Counted from the stretch's first letter, positions 1-8,883 are shown. The stretch is DNA of 64,000 nt from Stenotrophomonas sp. 610A2 (GCF_030549615.1 NZ_CP130832.1:1984001-2048000); one strand, 5' to 3'. Numbers and translations: made by a program. Notes: generated from the sequence alone by a model not told the origin.

Positions 1-72
1 ATCAAAGCCGTGGCCATCGGCGCTGCTGACGCGCAGCGTGCTTGTTTCGTAGGGTGCTGCGTTTGTGCTCAT
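1..72 (-). CDS. 5' end of an unidentified protein downstream of thiD (partial)
   Basis: An ATG on the minus strand overlaps the thiD stop as ATGA and opens a frame without stops to the window edge. The first 24 residues begin [13 protein letters not shown] and contain SADGHGFD. This resembles the beginning of some alpha/beta-hydrolase (dienelactone or peptidase S9-like) proteins, but 24 residues cannot establish a family. The overlapping stop/start suggests translational coupling to thiD. Confidence 0.5.
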   Translation of the reverse strand, partial: MSTNAAPYETSTLRVSSADGHGFD

Positions 73-878
73 GCGGATGGTGCCGCGCCGAAGTGATCCA
101 GCACCATCACCTCGCTGCGGCCCGGGTGATAGCCGCCCTGCAGGCCGCGCGCGACGTAATCGATGGCGGCTTCGCAGGCATTGGCCAGCGACAGTCCGCA
201 GCACAGTTGCGCGGCAATCGCCGACGCCAGTGTGCAGCCGGTGCCGTGGGCGTCCACCGGCAAGCGGGCGTGACTGAACTCTTCGCGGCTGACGCCATCG
301 AAATAGCGGTCGATGACACGGTTGCCTTCCAGCAGATGGCCACCTTTGAGCAGGACCGCGCCGGCACCCATTTCGATCAAAGCGGCAGCCGCATCTTCGG
401 CCTCGTCGCCATTGCCGATGCGGCGGCCAAGCAGGAGTTCGGCTTCGGGCGTGTTGGGTGTCAGGAGGGTGGCCAGTGGCAGCAGGCGTTCGCGCATTGC
501 GCGCAAGGCGCTGTCTTCAAGCAGTTTGGCGCCACTGGTGGCGACCATTACTGGATCAAGCACGATATGGGTAGGGCAGCGTTGTTCCAGTACATCGGCA
601 ACCAGGTTGATGACCTCGGCGTTGGCGAGCATGCCGAGCTTGACCGCATGGATGTCGAAATCGTCGAAGCAGGCATCCAGCTGCGCCTGCAGGAACGGCA
701 GCGGTGGCACGTGCACGGCGATGACACCGCGGGTGTGCTGCGCGGTGAGGGCGGCGATTGCTGACAGGCCATGCACGCGGTGCGCGGCAAAGGCCTTGAG
801 ATCGGCTTGGATGCCGGCACCACCACCGGAATCGGAACCGGCAATGGTGAGGGCGGAAACGGGCGTGGAAGGACTCAT
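69..878 (-). CDS. thiD: Hydroxymethylpyrimidine/phosphomethylpyrimidine kinase ThiD
   Basis: Phosphorylates HMP and HMP-phosphate in the pyrimidine branch of thiamine synthesis (cytosolic, ribokinase-like fold). The 269-residue product is of usual length. The N-terminal substrate/anion loop [13 protein letters not shown] is intact near residue 14. The C-terminal [14 protein letters not shown] motif carries the Gly-rich anion hole and the Cys typical of ThiD. No other thi gene and no TPP riboswitch-like leader is visible next to it. It sits 34 bp downstream of the DUF1275 gene on the same strand and overlaps the next gene by 4 bp. Confidence 0.96.
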   Translation of the reverse strand: MSPSTPVSALTIAGSDSGGGAGIQADLKAFAAHRVHGLSAIAALTAQHTRGVIAVHVPPLPFLQAQLDACFDDFDIHAVKLGMLANAEVINLVADVLEQRCPTHIVLDPVMVATSGAKLLEDSALRAMRERLLPLATLLTPNTPEAELLLGRRIGNGDEAEDAAAALIEMGAGAVLLKGGHLLEGNRVIDRYFDGVSREEFSHARLPVDAHGTGCTLASAIAAQLCCGLSLANACEAAIDYVARGLQGGYHPGRSEVMVLDHFGAAPSA

Positions 879-912
879 GCGCCGATTGTGCAGGGTTTGC
901 CCGCCGCCTGCC

Positions 913-1584
913 TCAGGCGTGGCGGCGCGTCACCCATTGCCGGTACAGCACGTAACCCAGGCCGGTGAGTCCGGTCAGGACTGCCGGGACAAGCAGTGCG
1001 TCGTACTGCCAGCGCGCGAACAGCCAGGCGCCAAGGATGCCGCCGGCCAGGAAGCCACTGATGATCAGACCGCTCAGGGTCAGCCGGTGCATCGGCACCG
1101 GCAGGCCGCGCAGCAGGTGGCCCAGGGCGATGCCCAGGTCGGTGAACATGCCGCTCAGGTGGGTGGTGCGAACGACGGCGCCGCTGAAGGTGGTGACCAT
1201 GGCGTTCTGCAGTCCGCAGGCCATGGCGGCAGCCAGGGCGCCCCAGATCTGCTGCTGTTTGAAGAGTGGGATGGCAAGCAGCAACAAGGCCGATTCCAGC
1301 GCCAGGGCGATGCCGTAACGGCGGCCGAGCTGCAGGGTGCTGTCCTGGATGATCAGGCCGCTGAGCGCTGCGCCAAGGGCAAAGGCAATCAACAGCCCCC
1401 ACAGGTGCCCGACCGAGCGCCAGTCGGCATGCGCAAGGGCAATGCCGAGCTGGCTGGTGCTGCCGGTGAGGTGGCTGACGGCCTGGTGTTCAAAGCCAAG
1501 GAAGCCAACCACATTGACGATGCCGGCCACGCAGGACAGCACGATGGCGCCAATCCAGACCCAAGTGGGCAGACGGACCTTCAT
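913..1584 (-). CDS. DUF1275 (YoaK-type) inner-membrane protein
   Basis: A 223-residue polytopic membrane protein with about six hydrophobic segments. The start [20 protein letters not shown] followed by [10 protein letters not shown] is the hallmark of the DUF1275/YoaK family. A second cluster, [28 protein letters not shown], is also typical. No biochemical role is established for the family. It lies between an unrelated lipoprotein gene (12 bp away) and thiD, so context gives little information. Confidence 0.85.
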   Translation of the reverse strand: MKVRLPTWVWIGAIVLSCVAGIVNVVGFLGFEHQAVSHLTGSTSQLGIALAHADWRSVGHLWGLLIAFALGAALSGLIIQDSTLQLGRRYGIALALESALLLLAIPLFKQQQIWGALAAAMACGLQNAMVTTFSGAVVRTTHLSGMFTDLGIALGHLLRGLPVPMHRLTLSGLIISGFLAGGILGAWLFARWQYDALLVPAVLTGLTGLGYVLYRQWVTRRHA

Positions 1585-1596
1585 GCCGACGCCGGA

Positions 1597-2097
1597 TCAG
1601 GGCTTGGACAGCGCGCCGTTGCGCTCGATGCTGGAGAACGTGCTGGTCTGCGGGTCGTATACCGCGCCCCAGAACTGTCCGCCGCCATCACAGACGCGGA
1701 TCGCTTCGCGGGCCGGGTTGATGTCGCTGTGGTCGGGCAGGGTGAAGGCGTTGATGTAGATCAGGCGCTTGCCGCTGGACTCGAAGCCTACGTACTGCCG
1801 GCCGGACAGGGCCGGCTCGGCAATGCTGGGTTGCAGTTGTGCCAACTGGCTTTCCAGTGCGTCGATATCGGCGCGGCTGGGTGCCCAGTAGCCGGTGACT
1901 TCACCGGCATGTTTGGCGGGGCTGTCGCGCGAGCAGGTGTCCAGCACCTGCGCGGCGACCACGGGGCGGGTGACGACCCAGGACTGTCCGGTCTTGACCG
2001 CCGTCGGCACGCTGCCGGGGCGCGTGTTCGACGGCGTGCAGGCTGCCAGGGTGAGTGTTGCCGCAGCCAGCAGGGACAGCGTGTGCAGATGTTTCAC
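1597..2097 (-). CDS. Putative exported lipoprotein of unknown function
   Basis: I choose a GTG start (2095-2097) that overlaps the phoH stop as GTGA. It places a clean lipoprotein signal at the N-terminus (hydrophobic [13 protein letters not shown] with lipobox LAAC). An upstream ATG at 2172 would add 25 residues and bury the signal, so I reject it. The mature part (~145 residues) has two further Cys (DTCSRD and RVCDGG) that could pair in the periplasm. It ends with a segment about an [10 protein letters not shown] strand. I do not recognise the family. Confidence 0.75.
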   Translation of the reverse strand: MKHLHTLSLLAAATLTLAACTPSNTRPGSVPTAVKTGQSWVVTRPVVAAQVLDTCSRDSPAKHAGEVTGYWAPSRADIDALESQLAQLQPSIAEPALSGRQYVGFESSGKRLIYINAFTLPDHSDINPAREAIRVCDGGGQFWGAVYDPQTSTFSSIERNGALSKP

Positions 2098-3494
2098 AGG
2101 ACCTCCGAAGCGTAATCGGCCAGACGCGAGCGTTCGCCCCGGCGCAGTGTGATGTGTGCACTGTGCGGCCAATTCTTGAAACGGTCCACCGCATAGGTGA
2201 GGCCGGAGGTGGTTTCGGTGAGGTAGGGCGTATCGATCTGCTCGACGTTGCCCAGGCAGACGATCTTGGTGCCGGGGCCGGCGCGGGTGATCAAGGTCTT
2301 CATCTGCTTCGGGGTGAGGTTCTGCGCCTCGTCCAGGATCAGGTAGCGCGACAGGAAGGTGCGGCCGCGCATGAAATTCATCGAGCGGATCTTGATACGG
2401 CTGGCGAGCAGGTCATTGGTGGCTGCGCGGCCCCAGGCGCCGCCGTCCTGGTTGTGGGTGAGCACTTCCAGATTGTCGGTAAGTGCGCCCATCCATGGCG
2501 TCATTTTTTCTTCTTCGGTGCCGGGCAGGAAGCCGATGTCCTCGCCCACGCTGACGGTGGCGCGGGTCATGATGATCTCGCGGTAGCGCTGGGTGTCCAT
2601 GGTCTGCGCCAGGCCGGCGGCCAGGGCCAGCAGGGTCTTGCCGGTGCCGGCGGTGCCGAGCAGGGTGACGAAGTCGATCTCCGGGTCCATCAGCGCATTG
2701 AGCGCGAAGTTCTGCTCGCGGTTGCGTGCGGTGATGCCCCAGACCGAATGCGAGCCGTGGCGGAAGTCGTTGACCACCGACAAGGTGACGCGGCCATCGC
2801 CCTCGACCTTGCTGACCTTGAGCTCCACTTCGTCGTCGCCGGCCAGGTAGGCGTACTGGTTGGGATGCCAGTCCTCGTCGTCGGCGGCCTGGATCTCGTA
2901 GCTGGTGCGGCCCTTGTCGCTCCAGCTGCGCAGGCTCTCGCTGTGCTTCTTCCAGAAATCATCCGGCAGCACGGTGGCGCCGGTGTAGAGCAGGCTGAAA
3001 TCGTCCAGCGCGCGGTCGTTCTCGTAATCCTCCGAGTCGATGCCGGCGATCGCTGCCTTGATCCGCAGGTTGATGTCCTTGGAGATGAACACCACAGGGG
3101 TTTCCGGGTGCTCTTCCTTCAATGCCAGGATCGCGCCGAGGATGGCGTTGTCCGGGATCACCTTGCCAAAGCTCTTGCCGGCCTCGAAGTGGCTGGTCTG
3201 GAAGTAGAGGTTGCCGGCACTCTGCGCGCCGCGCAGCTGCAGGCCCTTGGGTCGTGCCAGCGGCACGCCGTTCTGCACGCTGCCGATGCCGGCTTCTTCG
3301 ATCAACTCGTTGAGGAAGCGGCTCACCTGGCGGGCGTTGCGGCTCGCTTCGGTGGTGCCCTTCTTGCCGTTGTCCAGCTCCTCGATCACCTGCATGGGCA
3401 GGTAAACATCATGTTCCTCGAATTTGAACAGCGCGGTTGGATCGTGCATCAGCACGTTGGTATCCAGTACGTAGATGCGCTTGCCTCGGGTCAT
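2094..3494 (-). CDS. phoH: PIN-PhoH protein (PhoH2-type ATPase/nuclease)
   Basis: A 466-residue two-domain protein. The N-terminal PIN domain (about residues 5-150) starts with [11 protein letters not shown], whose Asp belongs to the metal site. The C-terminal PhoH P-loop domain has Walker A GTAGTGKT and Walker B-like [11 protein letters not shown]-PhoH fusions are known as RNA helicase/nucleases in mycobacteria; here that role is inferred from family only. The ATG at 3494 follows AGGA at good spacing, whereas an ATG 30 bp upstream has no Shine-Dalgarno. The stop overlaps the start of the downstream lipoprotein gene. Confidence 0.93.
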   Translation of the reverse strand: MTRGKRIYVLDTNVLMHDPTALFKFEEHDVYLPMQVIEELDNGKKGTTEASRNARQVSRFLNELIEEAGIGSVQNGVPLARPKGLQLRGAQSAGNLYFQTSHFEAGKSFGKVIPDNAILGAILALKEEHPETPVVFISKDINLRIKAAIAGIDSEDYENDRALDDFSLLYTGATVLPDDFWKKHSESLRSWSDKGRTSYEIQAADDEDWHPNQYAYLAGDDEVELKVSKVEGDGRVTLSVVNDFRHGSHSVWGITARNREQNFALNALMDPEIDFVTLLGTAGTGKTLLALAAGLAQTMDTQRYREIIMTRATVSVGEDIGFLPGTEEEKMTPWMGALTDNLEVLTHNQDGGAWGRAATNDLLASRIKIRSMNFMRGRTFLSRYLILDEAQNLTPKQMKTLITRAGPGTKIVCLGNVEQIDTPYLTETTSGLTYAVDRFKNWPHSAHITLRRGERSRLADYASEVL

Positions 3495-3576
3495 CGTCGA
3501 TTCCTGGTGGCGGGACAGGGTCACGCCATCGCACCTGCAGGGCAGGGCGATGACATGGGTTGGAGCGGGATGTGGG

Positions 3577-4056
3577 TCACTTGGTTTGAGCGGCCTTCAG
3601 TGCTTCAAGCACGGCATCGGCGTGGCCGGTGACTTTGACCTTGCGCCATTCCTGCACGAGCTGGCTGTCAGGCGAGATCAGGAAGGTGCTGCGTTCGATG
3701 CCACGTACCTGCTTGCCGTACATGTTCTTCATCTTGATCACGTCGAAGGCGGTGCACAGCGCTTCGTCGCTGTCGCTGATCAATGGGAACTTGAAACCCT
3801 GCTTGGCGCAGAAGTTGTCGTGTGATTTGAGGGAGTCGCGGGAAACGCCGAACACCTGTGCACCGGCGCGCTTGAACTTTGGCAGTAAGGCGTTGAAATC
3901 CAGGCCTTCGGTGGTACAGCCCGGGGTGCTGTCCTTCGGGTAGAAGTACAACACCAACCATTGGCCGGCGAGCTCGCCGAGGCTGGTGGTGGTGCCGCCG
4001 GACAGGGCCAGGGGCAGTGCGAGGGTGTTTCGGTCCAGGGTATCGCCGATGTTCAT
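3577..4056 (-). CDS. bcp: Thioredoxin-dependent peroxiredoxin Bcp/PrxQ
   Basis: Reduces hydroperoxides with electrons from thioredoxin in the cytosol. 159 residues, standard for the family. The PxxxT/SxxC peroxidatic motif is present as PKDSTPGCTTEGLDF (peroxidatic Cys about residue 48). The resolving Cys five residues later, seen in many Bcp proteins, is replaced here (CTTEG), so this is likely a 1-Cys or alternative 2-Cys form. Later Cys residues in NFCAKQG and ALCTAFD are candidates. AAAGGA precedes the ATG. It is followed by phoH and preceded by a gcvR-like gene, an association also seen in E. coli (gcvR-bcp). Confidence 0.95.
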   Translation of the reverse strand: MNIGDTLDRNTLALPLALSGGTTTSLGELAGQWLVLYFYPKDSTPGCTTEGLDFNALLPKFKRAGAQVFGVSRDSLKSHDNFCAKQGFKFPLISDSDEALCTAFDVIKMKNMYGKQVRGIERSTFLISPDSQLVQEWRKVKVTGHADAVLEALKAAQTK

Positions 4057-4133
4057 CAGATCCTTTCCGGAGCCTGGGGGTATTCGATTGCAATTACATG
4101 AAACGCCGCGCGCCTGTGATGGGCGCGCGAATT

Positions 4134-4694
4134 TCAGAACTTCATCGGGTCCATGATCGCGTCCAGGTTGAGGTGGTCGCAGAACTCGAGGAAATCGTCG
4201 CGCAGGGCGGCGATGTGCATGTTGGAAGGTACGCCAATGGTGATCTGCGCGGAGAACATTTCCGCGCCGGTCTGCATGGCCTGGTAGCGGGTGCTCTGCA
4301 GGTTCTCGATGGTGATGCCCTGGCGGTCGAAGAAATCGGCCAGCTGGAACAGGATGCCCGGCTTGTCGGCGGCAACGACTTCGACGATGTACGGCAGCAG
4401 GTTGGACTGCGCCTGCTTGGCGGCAGTGCGGTACCACACCAGCTTCAGGCTTTCTTCGCGCTCAAGCCGGGTCAGCATGGCTTCGAGCTTGGCGACGGCG
4501 TCCCAGGAGCCGGTGGCCAGGGTGGTCACCGAGACATCGCGGCCTACCGTGGACAGACGGGCATCGACCAGGTTGCAGCCGCTGTCGGCGATTCGACGGG
4601 TGACGGACAGCAGGGGGGACTCCGGATGCGTCGTATAGGCGTTGATCAGGAGGTGGTTTTCGGTCGGCAGCGGCCGCGGCGTGGTGTCGGTCAA
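4134..4694 (-). CDS. gcvR: GcvR-like tandem ACT-domain regulatory protein
   Basis: Two ACT domains in tandem (about residues 12-90 and 95-180: HLLINAYTTHPESPLLSV and YIVEVVAADKPGILFQLADF) match GcvR, the glycine-responsive antagonist of GcvA in enterobacteria. The TTG start at 4692-4694 gives 186 residues, close to E. coli GcvR (190), and begins exactly where family similarity should begin. Upstream ATGs at 4760 and 4838 would extend through the structured dapA leader and are less likely. Neighbouring bcp repeats the E. coli order. Whether a GcvA exists in this genome cannot be told from here. Confidence 0.85.
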   Translation of the reverse strand: MTDTTPRPLPTENHLLINAYTTHPESPLLSVTRRIADSGCNLVDARLSTVGRDVSVTTLATGSWDAVAKLEAMLTRLEREESLKLVWYRTAAKQAQSNLLPYIVEVVAADKPGILFQLADFFDRQGITIENLQSTRYQAMQTGAEMFSAQITIGVPSNMHIAALRDDFLEFCDHLNLDAIMDPMKF

Positions 4695-4720
4695 GGTGGT
4701 TCCGGGTGCTAGATGAGTCT

Positions 4721-4830
4721 GAACAACACCGTTTGGGGGTTGTTCGCTGGTGTCCAGCATACTTGCCCGTGCTTTCGACCGGCAAGTAACATGCTTTCGG
4801 TCACGAACCCGCCGCTCGGCGGGCTTCTTT
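4721..4830 (+). promoter_or_regulatory. Structured leader or small RNA upstream of dapA
   Basis: Three successive inverted repeats on the plus strand: GAACAAC (4721) with GTTGTTC (4739); AGCAT plus CTTGCC (4758-4768) with GGCAAG plus ATGCT (4782-4795); and CCCGCCG/CGGCGGG (4808-4823) followed by CTTCTTT. The last is a terminator-like hairpin. No plus-strand gene lies upstream, so the terminator can only end a short transcript starting in this spacer. It is either an attenuated dapA leader or a free small RNA. No promoter with good spacing could be assigned. Confidence 0.5.
4808..4830 (+). terminator. Terminator-like hairpin 25 bp before dapA
   Basis: A 7-bp GC stem with a 2-nt loop followed by CTTCTTT. 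On the minus strand there is no T-run after the stem, so it works only in the plus direction, toward dapA. Confidence 0.6.
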
Positions 4831-4855
4831 ACCCCCACGAAGAGCGACTGACCCT

Positions 4856-5749
4856 TTGTCCATATCTGGTCTCATCACCGCGCTGGCGACGCCTTTCAAG
4901 GCTGATGGCGCACTCGATCCCGACGCCTGGCAGCGCCTGCTGGCCCTGCAGCTCAAGGCCGGTGTGCAAGGTGTCGTGGTAGCTGGCTCCACCGGCGAAG
5001 CCTCGACCCTGTCCGACGATGAATACGATGGCCTGCTGCGCAGCGCCCTTGCCGTGTTTGGCGGCAAGGTGCCGGTGCTGGCTGGCACCGGCCTGTCCGG
5101 CACGGCCAGGACCATTGCCCTGACCAAACGCGCGGCCGCCAATGGCGCTACCCACGCGCTGGTCGTCACGCCGCCCTATGTGCGTCCCACCCAGGAAGGC
5201 CTGCGCCAGCATTATCTGGCCGTGGCCGAGCAGGGCGGTTTGCCGGTGGTGCTGTACAACGTGCCTGGGCGTACCGGTTGCGATCTCCTGCCGGAGACCG
5301 TCGCCGAGTTGGCGGGGCATCCGAACATCATCGGTATCAAGGAGGCGGTTGCTGACACCACTCGCTTGAAGGCGCTGCTGGAACTGCGCAGCGACAGCTT
5401 CAGCATCCTCAGCGGTGACGACGGCACCGCTGCGCGTTCCATTCTGTCCGGTGCCGATGGCCTGGTGTCGGTCGGCTCCAACGTGTTGCCAGGCGCTTAC
5501 CGCACCATGTGCGATCTGGCCCGCGCTGGTCAGCACGAGGCTGCCGAGGCCTGGGATGCCCGCCTTGAGCCGTACCACGATTTCTGCGGTGTCGAGTCCA
5601 ACCCCATTCCGGTCAAGGCGCTGCTGCAGCGCATCGGCATCGGTCATGGGTTGCGCTTGCCGCTGCTGCCGCTTTCTGCGCCTCACCACGCACATGCCGA
5701 TCATCTGGCCGCTGACGTGGGTGCGTTGGAAGAACTATCCAGCCGCTGA
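4856..5749 (+). CDS. dapA: 4-hydroxy-tetrahydrodipicolinate synthase DapA
   Basis: Condenses pyruvate with aspartate semialdehyde, the first step of the DAP/lysine branch. 297 residues, usual length. Schiff-base Lys162 ([10 protein letters not shown]), Tyr134 (LYNVPGRTG), Thr45 in AGSTGEAS and Arg139 are all present. Start is TTG (4856-4858), since no ATG precedes the conserved [10 protein letters not shown]. It is followed 32 bp later by a BamC-like lipoprotein gene, the dapA-nlpB pair of E. coli. A terminator-like hairpin directly upstream suggests control at the leader. Confidence 0.97.
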   Translation: MSISGLITALATPFKADGALDPDAWQRLLALQLKAGVQGVVVAGSTGEASTLSDDEYDGLLRSALAVFGGKVPVLAGTGLSGTARTIALTKRAAANGATHALVVTPPYVRPTQEGLRQHYLAVAEQGGLPVVLYNVPGRTGCDLLPETVAELAGHPNIIGIKEAVADTTRLKALLELRSDSFSILSGDDGTAARSILSGADGLVSVGSNVLPGAYRTMCDLARAGQHEAAEAWDARLEPYHDFCGVESNPIPVKALLQRIGIGHGLRLPLLPLSAPHHAHADHLAADVGALEELSSR

Positions 5750-5781
5750 TCTGGCGGCCTTTGAACTCTGGAGATTCACCC

Positions 5782-6297
5782 ATGCGTCAAACCTCTACCG
5801 TTCGCGTGTTCTCGCTGGTGCTGCTGGGCGTGGTCACCGCCGTGGCCACCTCTGGCTGCTTCTTCAAGCGCGGTGCGCGCGGCGACTACGCGTTGGCCCC
5901 GGAAGCACGCCCGCTGGAAGTGCCACCGGATCTGAACCTGCCCAACACCTCCGGTTCGGCGCCGATCCCGGCACTGGCCTCGGCCATCAAGCCGGCCGCT
6001 GCTTCGGCCGGTACCGCGGCGTCCTCGCAGAGCGGTTTCACCGTCAGCGGCAGTCGCGACGAGGTCTTCGGCAAGGTCGGCGATGCACTGGCCGGCGTTG
6101 AAGGCGTGACCATCGCCAGCCGTGCGCAGCTGCTGGGCTCCTACGATGTGGCCTTCGAAGGCAGCAACTTCCTGGTTCGCGTAGTGGCAGTCGATGCCGG
6201 TGCCTACGTCTCGGCAGTGGATCCGCGCGGCATGCCGGCCACCGATGCGGCGGCGACCAAGCTGATCGCAGCGCTGAAGGCCAAGCTGGCCGGCTGA
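5782..6297 (+). CDS. bamC: BamC/NlpB-like outer-membrane lipoprotein
   Basis: 171 residues with a lipoprotein signal (LVLLGVVTAVATSGC) and an early VPPDLNLP motif, which in BamC is the N-terminal segment contacting BamD. After an Ala/Ser linker, one compact domain of about 80 residues (FTVSGSRDEVFGKVGDALAG...) resembles a single helix-grip domain. E. coli BamC has two and is about 340 residues, so this is a short one-domain form. Start ATG at 5782 with GGAG upstream, better than the in-frame TTG at 5761. The link to dapA supports the assignment. Confidence 0.8.
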   Translation: MRQTSTVRVFSLVLLGVVTAVATSGCFFKRGARGDYALAPEARPLEVPPDLNLPNTSGSAPIPALASAIKPAAASAGTAASSQSGFTVSGSRDEVFGKVGDALAGVEGVTIASRAQLLGSYDVAFEGSNFLVRVVAVDAGAYVSAVDPRGMPATDAAATKLIAALKAKLAG

Positions 6298-6322
6298 TAG
6301 GCCGCAGTTCTGCAATAAAAAA

Positions 6323-6350
6323 GGGCGCCTGCGCAAGCGGGCGCCCTTTT
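6323..6350. terminator. Bidirectional terminator between bamC and fdxA
   Basis: GGGCGCC and its complement GGCGCCC enclose a short loop, with A-run before and TTTT after. It serves the convergent bamC (plus) and fdxA (minus) genes. Confidence 0.85.
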
Positions 6351-6384
6351 CATTGGCTGGCTGTTGGGCTGGCTATGCGACGGC

Positions 6385-6708
6385 TCAGCGTTCCAGCAGC
6401 TTCAGCTTGTCTGGTTTGCCGTCCCACTCGGCCGCGTCGGCCGGGGGATCCTTGCGTACGGTCAGCACCGGCCAGGCCTTGGCCAGCTCGGCATTGAGCG
6501 CGGCATAGCCTTCCTGTCCGGCTGGCACATCGTCCTCGGGGAAGATGGCGTTGACCGGGCATTCGGGTTCGCACAGCGTGCAATCAATGCATTCGTCAGG
6601 ATCGATCACGAGGAAGTTGGGGCCTTCGTGGAAGCAGTCCACGGGGCAGACTTCGACGCAATCGGTGTGTTTGCACTTGATGCAGTTTTCGGTAACGACA
6701 AAAGGCAT
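6385..6708 (-). CDS. fdxA: Seven-iron ferredoxin FdxA
   Basis: Small electron carrier of the Azotobacter FdI type. 107 residues, exactly the family length. The 3Fe-4S half has Cys9 and Cys17 of [14 protein letters not shown], and the [12 protein letters not shown] motif supplies the 4Fe-4S site and the shared Cys. The acidic C-terminal extension of FdI-type proteins is present ([15 protein letters not shown]). Start is MPFVV; an upstream extension to 6939 would run into the tRNA terminator. Monocistronic. Confidence 0.96.
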   Translation of the reverse strand: MPFVVTENCIKCKHTDCVEVCPVDCFHEGPNFLVIDPDECIDCTLCEPECPVNAIFPEDDVPAGQEGYAALNAELAKAWPVLTVRKDPPADAAEWDGKPDKLKLLER

Positions 6709-6846
6709 GGTGGGGTCCGGCTTTGAACCCTGCAATTCTAGATCAGGATGCAGGGGCTGGGCGGGGGCATTCTCATCGGCCTTGGTTGCAGGCGCAAAGA
6801 AACGTGCCGGAGCCAGGGCCTGGGGGCGCTGGCAGGTGTACAAAGC

Positions 6847-6868
6847 AAAAAACCCCGCAGGGCGGGGC
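6847..6868 (-). terminator. Terminator of the tRNA-Glu transcript
   Basis: On the minus strand CCCCGC-loop-GCGGGG is followed directly by TTTTTTG, about 20 bp after the tRNA 3' end. Confidence 0.85.
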
Positions 6869-6889
6869 TTTTGCATTCGCAGACGGAGT

Positions 6890-6964
6890 TGGCGCTCCCT
6901 AGGGGACTCGAACCCCTGTTTTAGCCTTGAGAGGGCCACGTCCTAACCACTAGACGAAGGGAGC
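6890..6964 (-). tRNA. tRNA-Glu (anticodon CTC)
   Basis: The reverse complement folds as a full cloverleaf: acceptor GCTCCCT/AGGGAGC with G discriminator and encoded CCA, D arm with AGTGGTTAGGAC, anticodon loop CTCTCAA (CTC reads GAG), and T arm CAGGGGTTCGAGTCCCCTA. A strong terminator follows. It is divergent from pcnB and their promoters must share the ~80 bp between them. Confidence 0.95.
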
Positions 6965-6966
6965 GT

Positions 6967-6995
6967 TTGGTCGCGTCTGGCGAGCGCGCTAGTAT
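6967..6995 (+). promoter_or_regulatory. Probable pcnB promoter
   Basis: TTGGTC (6967-6972), a 17-bp spacer, then TAGTAT (6990-6995). The expected start point is near 7002. This would leave the in-frame TTG at 6967 outside the message. Confidence 0.5.
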
Positions 6996-7083
6996 ATGCA
7001 TCTGGTTGCCGCTCGGCAATCCCGAAAACCCAACTGGAAGCGCCAACATCAATTCCATAGTTACAACGCCGTTCACCGTCCGC

Positions 7084-8388
7084 GTGATCCCGCGCGACCA
7101 GCACACCATCTCACGCCGGGATATCAGTCCCAATGCGCTGCGGGTGCTCTACCGTCTGCGCGAATCCGGCTTCGGCGCCTATCTTGTCGGTGGCGCGGTG
7201 CGCGACCTGTTGGTAGGTGGACGCCCCAAGGACTTCGACGTGGCCACCGACGCCACCCCGGAACAGGTCAAGCAGCTGTTCCGCAATTGCCGCCTGATCG
7301 GCCGCCGCTTCCGCCTCGCCCACGTGGTGTTTGGCCGCGAGATCATTGAAGTAGCCACGTTCCGCGCCAACAGCGATGACGGTAGCGGCGACCGCGAGGT
7401 CGAAAACGGCATGCTGGTCCGCGACAACGTCTACGGCACCATCGAGGACGACGCGGTCCGCCGCGACTTCACCTGCAACGCCTTGTATTACGCCATCGAG
7501 GATTTCTCGGTGCGCGACTACACCGGCGGCTTCGAGGACGTGCTGGAGCGCCGGATGAAGCTGATCGGCGATCCGGAGCAGCGGTACCGCGAAGACCCGG
7601 TGCGCATGCTGCGCGCGGTGCGACTGGCGGCCAAGCTCAACTTCGAGATCGACGCGGCCACCGCCGAGCCGATCCCGCGCCTGGCGTCATTGCTGGGCGA
7701 GGCCGCGCCGGCCCGCCTGTTCGAGGAAGTGCTCAAGCTGTTCCTGTCCGGGCATGGCGTGGCCAGCTTTGAAGGCCTGGAGCGCTACGGTCTGCTGGCG
7801 GTACTGTTCCCGGAAAGTGCTGCCGCGCTGAAGAGCAACCGCACCGGAGCGCTGCGCCGCATCCTGATCGAAGGCCTGCGCAATACCGATGAGCGTGTCG
7901 CCAATGAGGAGCCGGTGTCGCCGGCCTTCCTGTTCGCGCTGCTGCTGTGGCCGGCGTTCTGCCGCGCCCTGATCGGCCTGCAGAAGCAGGGCCTGGCGCC
8001 AGAAGAGGCGCAACGCCGTGCCGCCGACCGGGTGACCCTGCATCAGCTGAGCACGATTGCGCTGCCGCGCCGCTTCTCGCTGCCAATGCAGGAGATCTGG
8101 CTGCTGCAGTCGCGCTTCAGTACCCGCCAGCGCAAGCGCGTGCTGCGCACCCTGAGCCATCCGCGTTTCCGCGCGGCCTTCGATTTCCTGGCCCTGCGCC
8201 AGGCGGCTTCCAGCGAGCATCAGGAAGACATCGCGTTCTGGCGCGCGGCCCAGGCCGAGGCCGGGCACGAACTGGGCGCTGGGCTGGACTCGGTGCATAC
8301 CGATGGCGAGGCGGAGGGGGGCACGGCACCGCGCCGTCGCCGCCGTCGTCGTCGTCCTGGTGGTGGCAGCGCGACTGCAAGCGAGTAA
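7084..8388 (+). CDS. pcnB: Poly(A) polymerase I PcnB
   Basis: Adds 3' A-tails that promote RNA decay. The nucleotidyltransferase core is clear: LVGGAVRDLLVGGRPKDFDVA with the catalytic DxD, then RRDFTCNALYY and the RYREDPVRMLRAVRLAAKL block. The tail is very Arg-rich (RRRRRRRR near the end), as in E. coli PcnB. The start is uncertain. The reported GTG (7084) gives MIPRDQHTISRRDIS at the conserved edge but has no Shine-Dalgarno. An ATC at 7048 has GGAAG seven bases upstream. E. coli pcnB is known to start at AUU, so a non-canonical start here is credible. It begins the folK-pan run, with 6 bp to folK. Confidence 0.93.
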   Translation: MIPRDQHTISRRDISPNALRVLYRLRESGFGAYLVGGAVRDLLVGGRPKDFDVATDATPEQVKQLFRNCRLIGRRFRLAHVVFGREIIEVATFRANSDDGSGDREVENGMLVRDNVYGTIEDDAVRRDFTCNALYYAIEDFSVRDYTGGFEDVLERRMKLIGDPEQRYREDPVRMLRAVRLAAKLNFEIDAATAEPIPRLASLLGEAAPARLFEEVLKLFLSGHGVASFEGLERYGLLAVLFPESAAALKSNRTGALRRILIEGLRNTDERVANEEPVSPAFLFALLLWPAFCRALIGLQKQGLAPEEAQRRAADRVTLHQLSTIALPRRFSLPMQEIWLLQSRFSTRQRKRVLRTLSHPRFRAAFDFLALRQAASSEHQEDIAFWRAAQAEAGHELGAGLDSVHTDGEAEGGTAPRRRRRRRRPGGGSATASE

Positions 8389-8394
8389 GCAGCG

Positions 8395-8883
8395 ATGGTT
8401 GTAGTGTGCATCGGGCTGGGCGCGAACCTTGGGGACGCGCCCGCCACCCTGCGTTCGGCAATTGGCGTGCTGGCACAGCTGCCGGGCGTGCAGCTGCTGG
8501 CCAGCTCGCGCCTGTACCGCACGCCGGCCTGGGGCAACGAGGCGCAGCCGGACTTCATCAATGCAGCCGTAGCGCTGCAGACCGATCTGCCGGCGCCGCA
8601 GCTGCTGGAGCAGTTGCTGGCCATCGAGCAGCAGTTCGGGCGGGTACGCGTGCCGGGCCAGCATTGGGGGCCGCGGCTGTTGGACCTGGACCTGCTGCTT
8701 TACGGCGAGCAGGTGATCGACCTGCCGCAGCTGCAGGTGCCGCATCCCTTCCTGCACCAGCGCGCTTTCGCCCTGTTGCCGCTGGCCGATGTGGCGCCAG
8801 AGGCCCTGATTCCGGGCCATGGAACAGTGCGGGACGTATTGGTAGGCATCAATACCTGCGGTATCGACCCGATAGGGGGATAA
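8395..8883 (+). CDS. folK: HMDP pyrophosphokinase FolK
   Basis: Transfers pyrophosphate from ATP to 6-hydroxymethyl-7,8-dihydropterin in folate synthesis. 162 residues. IGLGANLGD at the N-terminus, RLYRTPAWG, and the HPPK signature [13 protein letters not shown] with its metal-binding DxD are present, followed by [12 protein letters not shown]. It lies between pcnB and panB, the classic pcnB-folK-panBC order of E. coli. Confidence 0.97.
   Translation: MVVVCIGLGANLGDAPATLRSAIGVLAQLPGVQLLASSRLYRTPAWGNEAQPDFINAAVALQTDLPAPQLLEQLLAIEQQFGRVRVPGQHWGPRLLDLDLLLYGEQVIDLPQLQVPHPFLHQRAFALLPLADVAPEALIPGHGTVRDVLVGINTCGIDPIGG

Noticed and set aside
313..3632. Two long plus-strand frames (600 and 525 codons) opposite thiD, the DUF1275 gene and phoH
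   Set aside because: Low-complexity translations, no domain, and they run antisense to several recognised genes.
4734..4830. A lysine riboswitch upstream of dapA
   Set aside because: The region is too short and lacks the multi-helix junction of the L box; only three simple stems are seen.
4695..4838. A longer GcvR starting at ATG 4760 or 4838
   Set aside because: The extension would run through the structured dapA leader, and the length from TTG 4694 already matches GcvR.
6967..7083. TTG at 6967 as the pcnB start
   Set aside because: It overlaps the predicted -35 box of pcnB and would translate promoter DNA; the extra 39 residues show no similarity to PcnB.
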